Shown piece by piece: positions 1 to 7,226 of a DNA stretch of 24,635 nt. Every line of letters begins with the position of its first letter. Position 1 is the stretch's first letter. Source of the stretch: an uncultured Lactobacillus sp. (GTDB lineage Bacteria; Bacillota; Bacilli; Lactobacillales; Lactobacillaceae). A model generated the notes under the pieces. That model made no database searches. It saw nothing but the letters and a program-made list of their open reading frames with translations, and was not told the DNA's origin. The translations under genes were made by a program, and so were the position numbers. The stretch covers positions 1-24,635 of the forward strand of contig CAOOYH010000015.1 in assembly GCA_948500755.1 (NCBI GenBank), read 5' to 3'.

Positions 1-39
1 AATCAATTATCCCGTCGGATAACTAATTCACTATTTAGC

Positions 40-186
40 TTAGAATGTTTTATATGTTCCATCTTCTTTATTTGGATCCCCGCTTCCTGAAACTGCTAGA
101 TAGTTCATTTCAGGAATAGTTATTAATTCAGGTTTCTTTTTTGGAAAATATAAATCTTTATATTCTTTTTTATAGTCAAATACCAA
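40..186 (-). pseudogene. Truncated GyrI-like (small-molecule-binding) domain protein
   Basis: A 48-codon reading frame opens at a TTG (184-186), with an AAAGGAG Shine-Dalgarno 6-7 bases upstream. It ends at TAA (40-42). The peptide starts MVFDYKKEYKDLY, and PEMNYLAVSGSGDPN follows at about residues 25-39. From memory this matches the N-terminus of GyrI-like (AraC effector-binding fold) proteins, which are usually about 200 residues. The family pattern continues as EDGxYKKA, but here it becomes EDGTYKTF and stops, so about three quarters of the protein is missing. The sequence to base 1 does not restore the family pattern in any minus-strand frame that I read. It lies 15 bases behind the ABC-F gene and was probably co-transcribed. 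GyrI-like proteins often sit with drug-response genes. A short functional peptide is possible but less likely than decay. Confidence 0.6.
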
Positions 187-201
187 TTTTTTCTCCTTTA
201 A

Positions 202-1713
202 TTATTTAGCTTTTACATCTCCTAATTTTATTCGTTTATCTGTAACCTGACTAATAAAATACTTATCATGTTCAATTAATAGCATTGCCGGTTGTTCTTT
301 TTTTAACATGTTAATTAACTGATCCTGGTTAAACACATCTAAATAATTAGCTGGCTCATCCCATAAATATATATCTGCTTCTTCTACCAATGATTTGGCA
401 ATCGCCACTCTTTTTTGCTGTCCCATACTCATTTCTTCAATTTTTGTGGCAAAGCTTTCTCTCGGAAAACCCATTTTTCTAAGAATATTTAATAGATTTT
501 CATAAGATATTTTTTCTTTTTCTGCAAACTGAGATAAAGTACCAGAATATTCAATAAAATTTTGTGGTAAATATGATATCTTTAAGCCATTAACAATATC
601 AAGCTTTCCTTGAGAAATCACATTTTTATCTGGTTTTAAAATATTTTTTAAAAATGTAGACTTTCCAGATCCATTTTTTCCTTCTAGAGCTACAATCCCA
701 TGATTTTTAATAGTTAAATTTAAATCTTCAAACAATTTCTTATTTTGGACTGTAAGATCTAAATGCTGCGCTTCTAATAGAGTTCCATGATAGTTGGGAT
801 GAAAGTTCATTTCTAATTCAGAAATAGACTCAATATTTGTCATTAAGCCTTTTTTATCTTGAATATTCTTATCCATTCTTCTTTCAAGATTCTTCGATCT
901 TTTCATTATTTTAGCCGCTTTATGACTAAAGAAACCTTTATTAATGAATGCATGGATTTCATTTTTATGAGCACTTGCTTTTTTATTGTTTTCTGATTGA
1001 AGAGAATATCCTTTTACTCGCTTTCTACTTTCGTTCAAACTTCTAATTTGACCTTGAAGTTTTTCATTCTTATCTTGATTAAACTTATCTCGCTTTGTCT
1101 TTGTATCTTCATAACTGGCAAAATTTCCCTGATACAAATGAATTTCGGTATTTTCAATTGCTAAGATATGGTTTGTTACTTGATTTAAGAAAGCACGATC
1201 GTGACTCACCACAATGTAGCCATTAGAATGTTGTTGTAAATAAGCTATAACCTGCATTCTGGAGTCTTCATCTAAATGATTAGTGGGCTCATCAATTAAA
1301 GGAAAACTATTTTTATTAATAAAGGATAATGCCAACAAAATCTTAGTCTGTTCTCCACCACTTAAAGAATTAAAAGGCTGCCAAATAAGTTCAGGATCAA
1401 CTTTCATTAAATTTAATTCACGCTCAAGCTCCCACTGTTCAAATGAAACTTGTTCTTGCAGCGCATATAAAGTTAATTGTTTTTTATCATTCACAGTAAG
1501 CGGAAAATAGTTAAATTCAAGTTTAGCTTGTATCTTTCCTGTTCCCCTTAAATTACCTCGTAAAAGATTTAAGAAGGTCGTCTTTCCCCTTCCGTTTCTT
1601 CCTACTAAACCTAATTTCCAACTACTATCCAAGTCTAAACTTAAATTATTAAATATATTATCTGAGCTATCTGGATATTTAAAAGAAAGATTTGAAATAT
1701 TAATATTACTCAT
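202..1713 (-). CDS. Lsa-type ABC-F ribosome protection protein (probable lincosamide/streptogramin A/pleuromutilin resistance)
   Basis: 503 residues, two ABC ATPase domains, no membrane segment, so a cytosolic ABC-F protein rather than a transporter. Domain 1 has Walker A GRNGRGKT (38-45), signature LSGGE (117-121), Walker B FPLIDEP and switch histidine SHDRAF (170-175). A charged, Lys/Arg-rich interdomain linker covers about 200-300. Domain 2 has Walker A GKNGSGKS (345-352), signature SMGQQ (429-433), Walker B IYLWDEP and EHDKYF (481-486). The order and phrases such as WKLGLVGRNGRGKTT and SFEQWELEREL are those of the Lsa(A) family, whose members bind stalled ribosomes at the E site and dislodge lincosamides, streptogramin A and pleuromutilins. 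Activity here is inferred. The start is ATG 1711-1713, 8-9 bases behind GAGGTG. A longer in-frame reading to 1815 has no Shine-Dalgarno and would translate the terminator. A regulatory leader precedes the gene. Confidence 0.9.
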   Translation of the reverse strand: MSNINISNLSFKYPDSSDNIFNNLSLDLDSSWKLGLVGRNGRGKTTFLNLLRGNLRGTGKIQAKLEFNYFPLTVNDKKQLTLYALQEQVSFEQWELERELNLMKVDPELIWQPFNSLSGGEQTKILLALSFINKNSFPLIDEPTNHLDEDSRMQVIAYLQQHSNGYIVVSHDRAFLNQVTNHILAIENTEIHLYQGNFASYEDTKTKRDKFNQDKNEKLQGQIRSLNESRKRVKGYSLQSENNKKASAHKNEIHAFINKGFFSHKAAKIMKRSKNLERRMDKNIQDKKGLMTNIESISELEMNFHPNYHGTLLEAQHLDLTVQNKKLFEDLNLTIKNHGIVALEGKNGSGKSTFLKNILKPDKNVISQGKLDIVNGLKISYLPQNFIEYSGTLSQFAEKEKISYENLLNILRKMGFPRESFATKIEEMSMGQQKRVAIAKSLVEEADIYLWDEPANYLDVFNQDQLINMLKKEQPAMLLIEHDKYFISQVTDKRIKLGDVKAK

Positions 1714-1728
1714 ATTAATCACCTCACG

Positions 1729-1760
1729 AAAAAAGCCTACACTTTTGACAAGTGTAGACT
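1729..1760 (-). terminator. Intrinsic terminator in the leader of the ABC-F gene (attenuator)
   Basis: The hairpin stem 1734-1744 / 1750-1760 is 11 base pairs with one G-U and a 5-base loop. Six U follow in the minus-strand transcript (1729-1734, the first also closing the stem). It ends only 16 bases before the ABC-F ATG and after all plausible promoters, so it must be read through for the gene to be expressed. Its 5' arm and loop (1740-1752) are perfectly complementary to an upstream 13-mer at 1808-1820. Confidence 0.85.
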
Positions 1761-1820
1761 TTCTCCTCGCTAAGCAATAATAAAGAAGATCCCCATCTAC
1801 GTTCAATCTTGTCAAAAGTG
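1740..1820 (-). promoter_or_regulatory. Antiterminator pairing in the ABC-F leader
   Basis: The 13-mer CACTTTTGACAAG in the transcript (plus-strand 1808-1820) is the exact reverse complement of CTTGTCAAAAGTG (plus-strand 1740-1752). Pairing adds a G-U and a U-A for about 15 base pairs, and it would destroy the terminator hairpin. A further upstream element, CTTGCAAAA (1871-1879), can pair with the same 13-mer with one bulged A, giving a possible competing fold. The complementarity is seen directly; the switching role is inferred. Confidence 0.7.
1770..1796 (-). CDS. Putative regulatory leader peptide MGIFFIIA (upstream ORF of the ABC-F gene)
   Basis: An 8-codon ORF, ATG to TAG, lies between the two halves of the antiterminator, with its stop 10 bases before the terminator stem. 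A stop codon directly precedes the ATG, so it cannot be a fragment of a longer ORF. The peptide shares MGIF and the isoleucine at position 6 with the N-terminus of the ErmC leader peptide (MGIFSIFVI), a macrolide-dependent ribosome arrest peptide. No strong Shine-Dalgarno is visible before it. Translation may depend on re-initiation after the upstream GTG ORF (1812-1823). Whether it is translated or arrests ribosomes is not shown by sequence. Confidence 0.5.
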   Translation of the reverse strand: MGIFFIIA

Positions 1821-1823
1821 CAC
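1812..1823 (-). CDS. Putative three-codon upstream ORF (GTG-CAC-TTT-stop)
   Basis: A GTG start lies 5 bases behind an AAGGA Shine-Dalgarno (1829-1833) and is followed by His, Phe and TGA. A ribosome here would cover the antiterminator 13-mer (1808-1820), linking its translation to the fold chosen downstream. Minimal ORFs occur in antibiotic-sensing leaders, but an ORF this short can be chance. The Shine-Dalgarno is the main support. Confidence 0.35.
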   Translation of the reverse strand: MHF

Positions 1824-1927
1824 AGTTGTCCTTATAAAAGAAAAATAATTATTAAAATTCAACTATGCTATTTTGCAAGATTAAAAACGCAACGGCGTAA
1901 CCTTCTTTCAAATATTAAATTTCAATT

Positions 1928-1944
1928 GATAGAAATATTCTATC
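1928..1944. promoter_or_regulatory. Perfect inverted repeat overlapping the probable ABC-F promoter
   Basis: GATAGAA-ATA-TTCTATC, two perfect 7-base arms with a 3-base spacer, overlaps the extended -10 box (1937-1942) and the expected start of transcription. It could be a repressor operator. As RNA it would be a weak hairpin without a U-tract, so it is not a convincing ribF terminator. Confidence 0.35.
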
Positions 1945-1965
1945 ACATAGATTATATAAAAGTAA
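1937..1965 (-). promoter_or_regulatory. Probable promoter of the ABC-F gene and its leader
   Basis: Extended -10 TGATAGAAT (hexamer TAGAAT at 1937-1942), 17 bases from a weak -35 TTACTT (1960-1965). The transcript would start near 1930 and carry a leader of about 215 bases. A second possible -10, TATAAT (1951-1956), has no good -35 partner. Confidence 0.4.
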
Positions 1966-1973
1966 CCCTAAAA

Positions 1974-2912
1974 TTAGTTTTTCAATTTATAAAAATATTG
2001 TTTAATATCACACTTATCCTGATCTAATTGATGTGAAAGATCTTCTATACCAGAAAATTTTTTGTTTTTACGAATAAATTTATACCAGGCTAAAGTTAGC
2101 GGCTTACCATAGGCTTCTTCATTAAAATCAAAAATATTAGTTTCAATTGTTAAACCATGATTTGTTTTGAAAGTTTCATTGTAGCCCACGCTAGTCATAG
2201 CATCATGCCATTTTCCATTTATCTTTGCTCTAGTTGCATAAACTCCCTCAGCCGGTAAAACTTTAGAGTCAGAGATTTCAAGATTAGCAGTTGGAAAGCC
2301 AATTTTATGTCCACGTCTGAAACCGTGAACAATAACACCAGAAGTTTCATAAGGCTGGCCAAGTAACTCAGCTGCTAATTCAACGTTTCCATGCTGAATA
2401 GCTTTTCTAATATAGGTAGAGCCTACTTTTATTTTATCTATTGCTTGTTTTGGCTCCACTACAATTTTAAATCTATCTTTAGCAAATTTAGGAAAATTTT
2501 CTACATTAGCAATATCTTTGGGGCCATAAGTATAATCAAAACCCACTACTACTGTATCAGCCTTGAGTTTCATTACCACCTGATCAACAAAATCTTGAGG
2601 TGAAAGTTGGCTAAATTCTTTAGTAAATTTAATAATGACTAAGTAATCTACTCCCAACTTCTCCATTTTATGCTCTTTTTCTCGCTCAGTTTCTAAATAG
2701 ACAAATTTATGATCGTTGTTATAAATTTCTTTAGGATGTTTATCAAAAGTCATTACCATCAATGGTAAGTTCTTTTGTTCTGCTATGAGCTTGGCATCTT
2801 TAATGAGTTTTTGATGTCCGATATGCACCCCATCAAAAAAACCTAGCGTTAAGATTACCTTTTTAGTCGTGATAGGTGCAGAAATAGGATAATCTAAGGT
2901 TATTACTTTCAT
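1974..2912 (-). CDS. ribF: Bifunctional riboflavin kinase / FMN adenylyltransferase
   Basis: 312 residues, the usual length for the bifunctional enzyme that phosphorylates riboflavin to FMN and adenylates FMN to FAD in the cytosol. The N-terminal adenylyltransferase domain has the nucleotide-binding motif GFFDGVHIGHQ (24-34) and GxTYIRK-like GSTYIRK (164-170). The C-terminal kinase domain begins near 190, with GHKIGFPTAN (201-210) carrying the metal-binding PTAN, and continues through EGVYATRAKINGKW and the SVGYNETF-ETNIFDF region. The ATG follows truB by 12 bases with a modest GTGAG Shine-Dalgarno, so the two genes are very likely co-transcribed. No clear terminator follows it before the ABC-F promoter region. 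Confidence 0.97.
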   Translation of the reverse strand: MKVITLDYPISAPITTKKVILTLGFFDGVHIGHQKLIKDAKLIAEQKNLPLMVMTFDKHPKEIYNNDHKFVYLETEREKEHKMEKLGVDYLVIIKFTKEFSQLSPQDFVDQVVMKLKADTVVVGFDYTYGPKDIANVENFPKFAKDRFKIVVEPKQAIDKIKVGSTYIRKAIQHGNVELAAELLGQPYETSGVIVHGFRRGHKIGFPTANLEISDSKVLPAEGVYATRAKINGKWHDAMTSVGYNETFKTNHGLTIETNIFDFNEEAYGKPLTLAWYKFIRKNKKFSGIEDLSHQLDQDKCDIKQYFYKLKN

Positions 2913-2924
2913 TTTTTACTCTCA

Positions 2925-3818
2925 CTATTCATTTTTTAAAAGCATCATTTCAGGACGATAAATTTTACCTTGTCGTTGATAAATAGCTTTTATATGTCCA
3001 TTATAAACCAAAGCTACCTTAGCATAACTGGTATTCAATTTAATGCTTGCTCCATTTGAAACTCTTTTAAATTGATCTGGCGATATTTGAAGCTGGGGTA
3101 AATCTACAAAAAAGCTATCAATTGGTTGGAGCCATTTTTCAGGATACTCTATTTCTTTTTCAATAGTTTCTAAATCTACCGCTTGACTTAAATCAAAACC
3201 TGAACTGCTAGTTCTAGTAAGACTGGTCATCACAGCCGGAACTCCCAATTCCTCTCCCAAATCATTTACTAGAGACCTTACATAGGTTCCTTTAGAACAG
3301 CGAATGGCGAAATTAAAACTCTCTGTTTTTTCTAGTGGATCATATTCTGGATCTTGAGTTAATTCATAATTATAGATGTTTACTTTTCTTTTTGGACGCT
3401 CTACCGGAATATTTTCTCGAGCATATTCATAAAGTCTTTTACCATTAACACGGACAGCAGAATATATTGGAGGAACTTGATCAATCTTTCCAGTAAGTTT
3501 CTTCATTCCACTAATAATTTCATCACTTGTAAATGGCGTAACTATCTTTTCTTCTGCAGTGGTTGTTCCATCTAAATCATAGCTATCAGTTGCTCTCCCA
3601 AACATTCCACTTCCAATATATGACTTTGGTTTTTCATGCATCAATTCAATTAGCTTTGTGGCTTGGCCAATTGCAATCGGTAATACCCCATTTACTTCTG
3701 GATCCAGTGTACCTGCATGTCCAATTTTTCTAATTTGTAAAATTTTTCGTAATTTATAAACACAGTCACTACTGGTTACTCCGCGTGGCTTATTTACTAC
3801 TACAATTCCATTTAGCAT
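2925..3818 (-). CDS. truB: tRNA pseudouridine(55) synthase
   Basis: 297 residues. It converts U55 in the T-loop of tRNAs to pseudouridine. The catalytic aspartate is D39 in GHAGTLDP (33-40). KPRGVTSSD (10-18) and the downstream RCSKGTYVRSLVNDLGE block are typical of TruB, and a PUA-like C-terminal segment of about 80 residues follows. The start is an ATG 8 bases behind GGAG. An intrinsic terminator hairpin lies between rbfA and this gene, its U-tract running into the Shine-Dalgarno. Expression therefore needs read-through, a promoter inside rbfA, or processing at the hairpin. Confidence 0.97.
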   Translation of the reverse strand: MLNGIVVVNKPRGVTSSDCVYKLRKILQIRKIGHAGTLDPEVNGVLPIAIGQATKLIELMHEKPKSYIGSGMFGRATDSYDLDGTTTAEEKIVTPFTSDEIISGMKKLTGKIDQVPPIYSAVRVNGKRLYEYARENIPVERPKRKVNIYNYELTQDPEYDPLEKTESFNFAIRCSKGTYVRSLVNDLGEELGVPAVMTSLTRTSSSGFDLSQAVDLETIEKEIEYPEKWLQPIDSFFVDLPQLQISPDQFKRVSNGASIKLNTSYAKVALVYNGHIKAIYQRQGKIYRPEMMLLKNE

Positions 3819-3830
3819 TATTTAATCTCC

Positions 3831-3856
3831 AAAATAAAAGACGCCTTTCGGCGTCT
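3831..3856 (-). terminator. Intrinsic terminator after rbfA
   Basis: The minus-strand transcript folds as AGACGCC-GAAA-GGCGTCT, a 7-base-pair GC-rich stem (3839-3845 / 3850-3856) capped by a GNRA-type GAAA tetraloop. UUUAUUUU follows (3831-3838). It sits 7 bases after the rbfA stop and about 20 bases before the truB start. Confidence 0.85.
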
Positions 3857-3863
3857 CTTTCAT

Positions 3864-4235
3864 TTATTTATTTTTATTCTCGCGTTCTTGATCTTGCTTC
3901 TTGACTTGATTAATTAACTTATCAATCTTAGAACCATAAGCAACAGAAGTATCACGTTTAAAAATCAACTCAGGAACCTTGTAAACAGTTAAAGTTTGAC
4001 CAAGCAAGTGACGCATCATACCTTTTGCTTTATCAAGTCCTTCAGCTACTTCTTTTTCCTTTGCTGGATCATCTGTCAACATACTGTAGTAAACAGTCGC
4101 ATATGATAAATCATTTGTACATTCTACAGCTGTGATAGTGACATCATTTAAACGTGGATCACGAATATCTTTACGTAATATCTTTGTCAATTCACGTAAA
4201 ATTTCGCCTTCTACACGACCAATTCTATGTTTCAT
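3864..4235 (-). CDS. rbfA: 30S ribosome-binding factor A
   Basis: 123 residues, normal size for RbfA, a KH-fold protein that binds immature 30S subunits and helps 16S rRNA 5'-end maturation. The signature is MKHRIGRVEGEILREL at the N-terminus, then DIRDPRL (24-30), and a VYYS-like strand in the middle. The C-terminal tail is Lys/Glu/Asn-rich. The start is an ATG 7 bases behind AAGGAG. It is the last gene of the rimP-infB unit, in the order infB-rbfA found across bacteria, and is closed by the terminator at 3831-3856. Confidence 0.96.
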   Translation of the reverse strand: MKHRIGRVEGEILRELTKILRKDIRDPRLNDVTITAVECTNDLSYATVYYSMLTDDPAKEKEVAEGLDKAKGMMRHLLGQTLTVYKVPELIFKRDTSVAYGSKIDKLINQVKKQDQERENKNK

Positions 4236-4265
4236 AATTAAGCTCCTTTTTGTGAAAAAAGATGC

Positions 4266-6908
4266 CTATTTAACAGGTACCTCTTGCATCTCGTAGGCCT
4301 CAAGTTGATCGTCAACTTTAATGTCATTAAAGTTTTCAATTGTGATACCACAATCAAATCCTTGCTTAACTTCCTTAACGTCATCCTTGAAACGCTTTAG
4401 AGATGCAACTTTTCCATCATATTTAACAATACCATCACGAATTACACGAATACCTGAATCTCTAGTAACATATCCGTTATCAACAAAGGCACCAGCAATT
4501 GTACCAATCTTAGATACCTTCCAAGTTTCACGAACAGTTAAGTTACCAGTAACTTTTTCTTCGTATGTAGGTTCAAGCATACCCTTCATTGCAGCTTCTA
4601 CATCATCCATAACCTTGTAAATAATGTTATATAGACGAATATCTACACCTTCAGAATCTGCTTGACTCTTAGCAGTATTAGTTGGTCGAACATTGAAACC
4701 GACAATAAATGCATTTGAAGCACCAGCTAAAGTAACATCAGATTCATTAATGGCACCAACACCAGAGTGAATAATGTTAACTCTTACACCTTCAACTTCG
4801 ATCTTTTCAAGAGATTGTTGCAATGCTTCTGCTGAACCTTGAACGTCAGCCTTAAGAACAATGTCAACTTCCTTCATGTTCTCTTTCTTCATTGTATCAA
4901 ACAAGTTGTCTAAAGTAACATGTTGGACATTTTCACGTTGTTTTTCTAAGGCATTCTTAGCACGTTGTTCACCAACGCTTCTAGCAGTCTTTTCATCATC
5001 AAAGACAACTAATTTATCAGCTGCTTCTGGAACATCATTTAAACCGGTAATTTCTACAGGAGTAGATGGGGTAGCCTTCTTCACTCTACGTCCCTTATCA
5101 TTAGTCATAACACGAACACGGCCAAATGTATCACCAACAACAATTGGATCTCCAACCTTTAATGTACCTTGTTGAACTAAAATATCTGCTACTGAACCAC
5201 GGCCCTTATCAAGACGAGCTTCAATTACAGTACCAATTGCTTTTTGATCTGGATCAGCCTTAAGTTCCATGACATCAGCTTGAAGTAAAATCATTTGCAA
5301 GAGCTCTTCAACATTTTTACCAGTCTTAGCAGAGATCTTAACAAAGATTGTATCGCCACCCCAATCTTCAGGAACTAAACCATATTTCATAAGTTGTTCC
5401 ATAACATGATCAGGATTTGCGCCTGGCTTATCAATCTTGTTCACAGCAACAATAATCGGAACCCCAGCACTCTTAGCATGGTCAATAGCTTCAATTGTTT
5501 GTGGCATTACACCATCATCAGCTGCAACTACTAAGATAACGATATCGGTAATTTCAGCACCACGGGCACGCATATTTGAGAAAGCGGCATGTCCTGGAGT
5601 ATCTAAGAAAGTAATTAAACGATCATCGATTCTTACTTGATAAGCACCGATTCTCTGAGTAATACCACCGGCTTCGTGTTCAGACACGTTAGTGTGACGC
5701 AATCTATCAAGTAAAGTAGTCTTACCGTGGTCAACGTGACCCATAATTGTTACAACTGGTGGACGTTTTTCTTGATGCTTAGAAGCTTTAGATTCTTCCA
5801 TTTCCTTAGTGTATAAAGTATCAATATCAGAGATATCTTCATGCACTTTTTCTTCAGCTTCAATACCATATTCAGCTGCTAAAAGCTCAATAGTATCCTT
5901 ATCTAAAGATTGGTTTTGGTTAGTCATAACACCTAACATAAATAGCTTCTTAACAATTTCTGCAGGCTCTCTATGAAGAAGTTTTCCTAAATCTTGAGCA
6001 TTCATGCCTTCTTCATAAACTAATGTTTCTGGCAATGGACGTTCCTTTCTTTGAGTTGGTTGCTTCTTGACTTCTTTACTTTGGTTGATACGTTTATTCT
6101 TTTTATTTCTACGACGACGTGCCTTATCTGAATGTTCGCTTCTTTCACGTTCATAATCTGGCACTTCACGTTTCTTACGAGTAAAGTCTTTCTTACGAGT
6201 TGGCTTTGTTTCTTCTTTTTGAGGAGCAGGTACAACTGGAGCGATAGGCTCTACCTTTTTTACAGTAGGTCTCTGAGCCTTATTTCTAGCCGGCGATGGT
6301 TTAATAATCTTTGGACCAACTGGTTTTTGTGAAGCTTGAACACGAGCTTTTACAGCTGCAGCTCCTTCGAGTTTTTCTTCTTTTGGCTTACGAGTATTTT
6401 CCACTTTTTTAACCTTTGATCTTTGAGGATTTTGTTCTTGATGCCATTTACGGCGGGAAGCCTCAGTCTGAGCGTTTAATTCACTAGCTTCGGCTCTTTG
6501 TTTTTTCTTAAATTTATTTAATAAATCACGTGCTGCTGGTTTAGCAGAAGTTGTCTTTTTATCTTCATTCTCACGTCGATTATTTTGTTGTTTTTTAAAA
6601 TTATTATTTCTGTGCTTGTTATTTCCGTGACGATTATCATGTTCATTTTTATTATCACGACGACGAATTGCACCCACAGAAACCTTTATTTTAGCTTTTT
6701 CTTTACGACTTGAATTTTTAGAATCCTTTTCAGTAGATGGCGTAGTATTAGTAGACTTCAAACTATCTACTAACTTAGAAACTTGCTTATCATCTAGGGA
6801 GGACATGTGGCTCTTTACATCAAAACCCAAATCTTGTGCCTTTTTTACAACAATTTTGTTTTCAATGTCTAATTCTTTCGCTACTTCATAAATACGTTTT
6901 TTAGCCAT
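4266..6908 (-). CDS. infB: Translation initiation factor IF-2
   Basis: 880 residues from the ATG at 6906-6908. It is the GTPase that brings fMet-tRNA to the 30S and joins the 50S. An N-terminal IF2_N segment (1-50) is followed by a long Lys/Arg/Glu-rich, low-complexity linker (about 55-290) and a second IF2_N segment (about 295-350). The G domain has GHVDHGKT (390-397), DTPGH (436-440), NKID (490-493) and SAKTG. Domains II-IV follow, ending in EMQEVPVK. A TTG directly before the ATG is also possible; the ATG is preferred although its Shine-Dalgarno (AGGAG, inside the end of ylxQ) is 9 bases off. It lies 4 bases after ylxQ. Confidence 0.98.
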   Translation of the reverse strand: MAKKRIYEVAKELDIENKIVVKKAQDLGFDVKSHMSSLDDKQVSKLVDSLKSTNTTPSTEKDSKNSSRKEKAKIKVSVGAIRRRDNKNEHDNRHGNNKHRNNNFKKQQNNRRENEDKKTTSAKPAARDLLNKFKKKQRAEASELNAQTEASRRKWHQEQNPQRSKVKKVENTRKPKEEKLEGAAAVKARVQASQKPVGPKIIKPSPARNKAQRPTVKKVEPIAPVVPAPQKEETKPTRKKDFTRKKREVPDYERERSEHSDKARRRRNKKNKRINQSKEVKKQPTQRKERPLPETLVYEEGMNAQDLGKLLHREPAEIVKKLFMLGVMTNQNQSLDKDTIELLAAEYGIEAEEKVHEDISDIDTLYTKEMEESKASKHQEKRPPVVTIMGHVDHGKTTLLDRLRHTNVSEHEAGGITQRIGAYQVRIDDRLITFLDTPGHAAFSNMRARGAEITDIVILVVAADDGVMPQTIEAIDHAKSAGVPIIVAVNKIDKPGANPDHVMEQLMKYGLVPEDWGGDTIFVKISAKTGKNVEELLQMILLQADVMELKADPDQKAIGTVIEARLDKGRGSVADILVQQGTLKVGDPIVVGDTFGRVRVMTNDKGRRVKKATPSTPVEITGLNDVPEAADKLVVFDDEKTARSVGEQRAKNALEKQRENVQHVTLDNLFDTMKKENMKEVDIVLKADVQGSAEALQQSLEKIEVEGVRVNIIHSGVGAINESDVTLAGASNAFIVGFNVRPTNTAKSQADSEGVDIRLYNIIYKVMDDVEAAMKGMLEPTYEEKVTGNLTVRETWKVSKIGTIAGAFVDNGYVTRDSGIRVIRDGIVKYDGKVASLKRFKDDVKEVKQGFDCGITIENFNDIKVDDQLEAYEMQEVPVK

Positions 6909-6912
6909 CAAA

Positions 6913-7224
6913 TCACACTCCTTCGTTTAAATTCTTTATCATTGCTTTGCTGAAACCGGAATCCGTAACAGAAACTAATTTTCTTTCTTTTCCAAGGGCC
7001 TGTGTTATTTCAGCACTAGAAAAAGTGTCTACTAGTTTGACATCTTTTTTTCTTATAAGGAAATTCAGTTTATCTTTAGTATTTTGACTTACATCATTCC
7101 CAATAAAAATCAATTTTGCTTGATTTTTGCTTAAAGATATTTTTACTGCATCAAATCCCGTTGCTAACTTTCCAGCTTTTTGCGCTAATCCAAGTAAATT
7201 TAAAGTTTTTTGTTTGTTTTGCAA
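6913..7224 (-). CDS. ylxQ: L7Ae-family RNA-binding protein YlxQ
   Basis: 103 residues with an L7Ae/L30e fold signature: LNLLGLAQKAGKLATGFDAV (9-28), then LIFIGNDVSQNTKDKL and a C-terminal SVTDSGFSKAM. YlxQ is a small kink-turn-type RNA-binding protein of uncertain role, always found between ylxR and infB in Firmicutes. The start is a TTG (7222-7224). The only internal Met codon is near the C-terminus, and a GGTGAT Shine-Dalgarno lies about 8 bases before the TTG, inside the end of ylxR. Only two bases separate the genes. Confidence 0.92.
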   Translation of the reverse strand: MQNKQKTLNLLGLAQKAGKLATGFDAVKISLSKNQAKLIFIGNDVSQNTKDKLNFLIRKKDVKLVDTFSSAEITQALGKERKLVSVTDSGFSKAMIKNLNEGV

Positions 7225-7226
7225 AA

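Noticed and set aside
1714..1815. N-terminal extension of the ABC-F protein by 34 residues
   Set aside because: It would begin at a TTG without ribosome site and translate through the terminator hairpin. The ATG at 1713 has a strong Shine-Dalgarno and matches the Lsa family N-terminus.
1883..1900. Possible ribF terminator (ACGC-CGTT-GCGT then U5 on the minus strand)
   Set aside because: The stem is only four base pairs, too weak to claim as a terminator.
4260..4291. Possible terminator at the end of infB (AGATGC/GCATCT with six U)
   Set aside because: Six-base-pair stem with a 20-base loop, and rbfA follows directly with a good ribosome site. Probably chance, at most a weak pause site.
4321..5640. 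Several plus-strand ORFs of 67-104 codons opposite infB
   Set aside because: They are frame shadows of infB, lacking ribosome sites and any family resemblance.
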